Under the pieces are notes generated by a model. It saw nothing but the letters and a program-made list of their open reading frames with translations. It did no database searches and was not told where the DNA came from. Made by a program: the position numbers and the translations under genes. DNA of 34,110 nucleotides from Acidobacteriota bacterium (lineage in GTDB: Bacteria > Acidobacteriota > Thermoanaerobaculia > Multivoradales > JAGPDF01), in contig JAFNAE010000008.1 in the NCBI GenBank assembly GCA_017860005.1, forward strand, positions 1 through 34,110, read 5' to 3'. Position 1 is the stretch's first letter, and each line of letters begins with the position of its first letter. Shown piece by piece: positions 34,068-34,110 of this stretch.

Positions 34068-34110
34068 CGCCAAAGCCGCCGTCCGCTCCCGGGCGCGCCC
34101 GGCCAGCCAG

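Overview
High-GC bacterial chromosomal window; overall character suggests Acidobacteriota/Thermoanaerobaculia-like, but this is inference. Left to right it holds: (i) the 3' part of a secreted Kelch-repeat protein with 14 repeats; (ii) a LolD/MacB-type ABC ATPase, an FtsX-type permease and a LolA-like outer-membrane lipoprotein-sorting protein; (iii) a surface-polysaccharide/glycolipid region (about 5.9-22.3 kb) with three GT-C-like membrane proteins, a sulfatase-like (AP-superfamily) lipoprotein, a flippase, two paralogous methyltransferase-like proteins, two NAD-dependent epimerases, a GT4, a PIG-L deacetylase, RfbF and a GT2; (iv) a secreted M4-type metalloprotease with a PA domain inserted in its catalytic domain; (v) a conserved housekeeping block on the minus strand: infC-rpmI-rplT-pheS-pheT-zapB-like, then zapA-[candidate 6S RNA]-rny-ymdB-GT2. 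The main findings are: a recurrent GATAGNCT-like -10 motif 7-12 nt upstream of start codons (candidate leaderless promoters, including two divergent back-to-back pairs); hairpins at both tight convergent junctions whose arms contain both stop codons; non-ATG/GTG/TTG starts (AUC for infC, CUG for the LolA-like gene); a structured infC leader; a short PheT lacking the EMAP-like domain; a shared C-terminal DGF[E/D]xGDxxxWS tail on two secreted proteins; and the PA-in-M4 insertion. I did not find a CRISPR array, tRNA, rRNA or transposase. All calls come from reading the sequence; no search was run.
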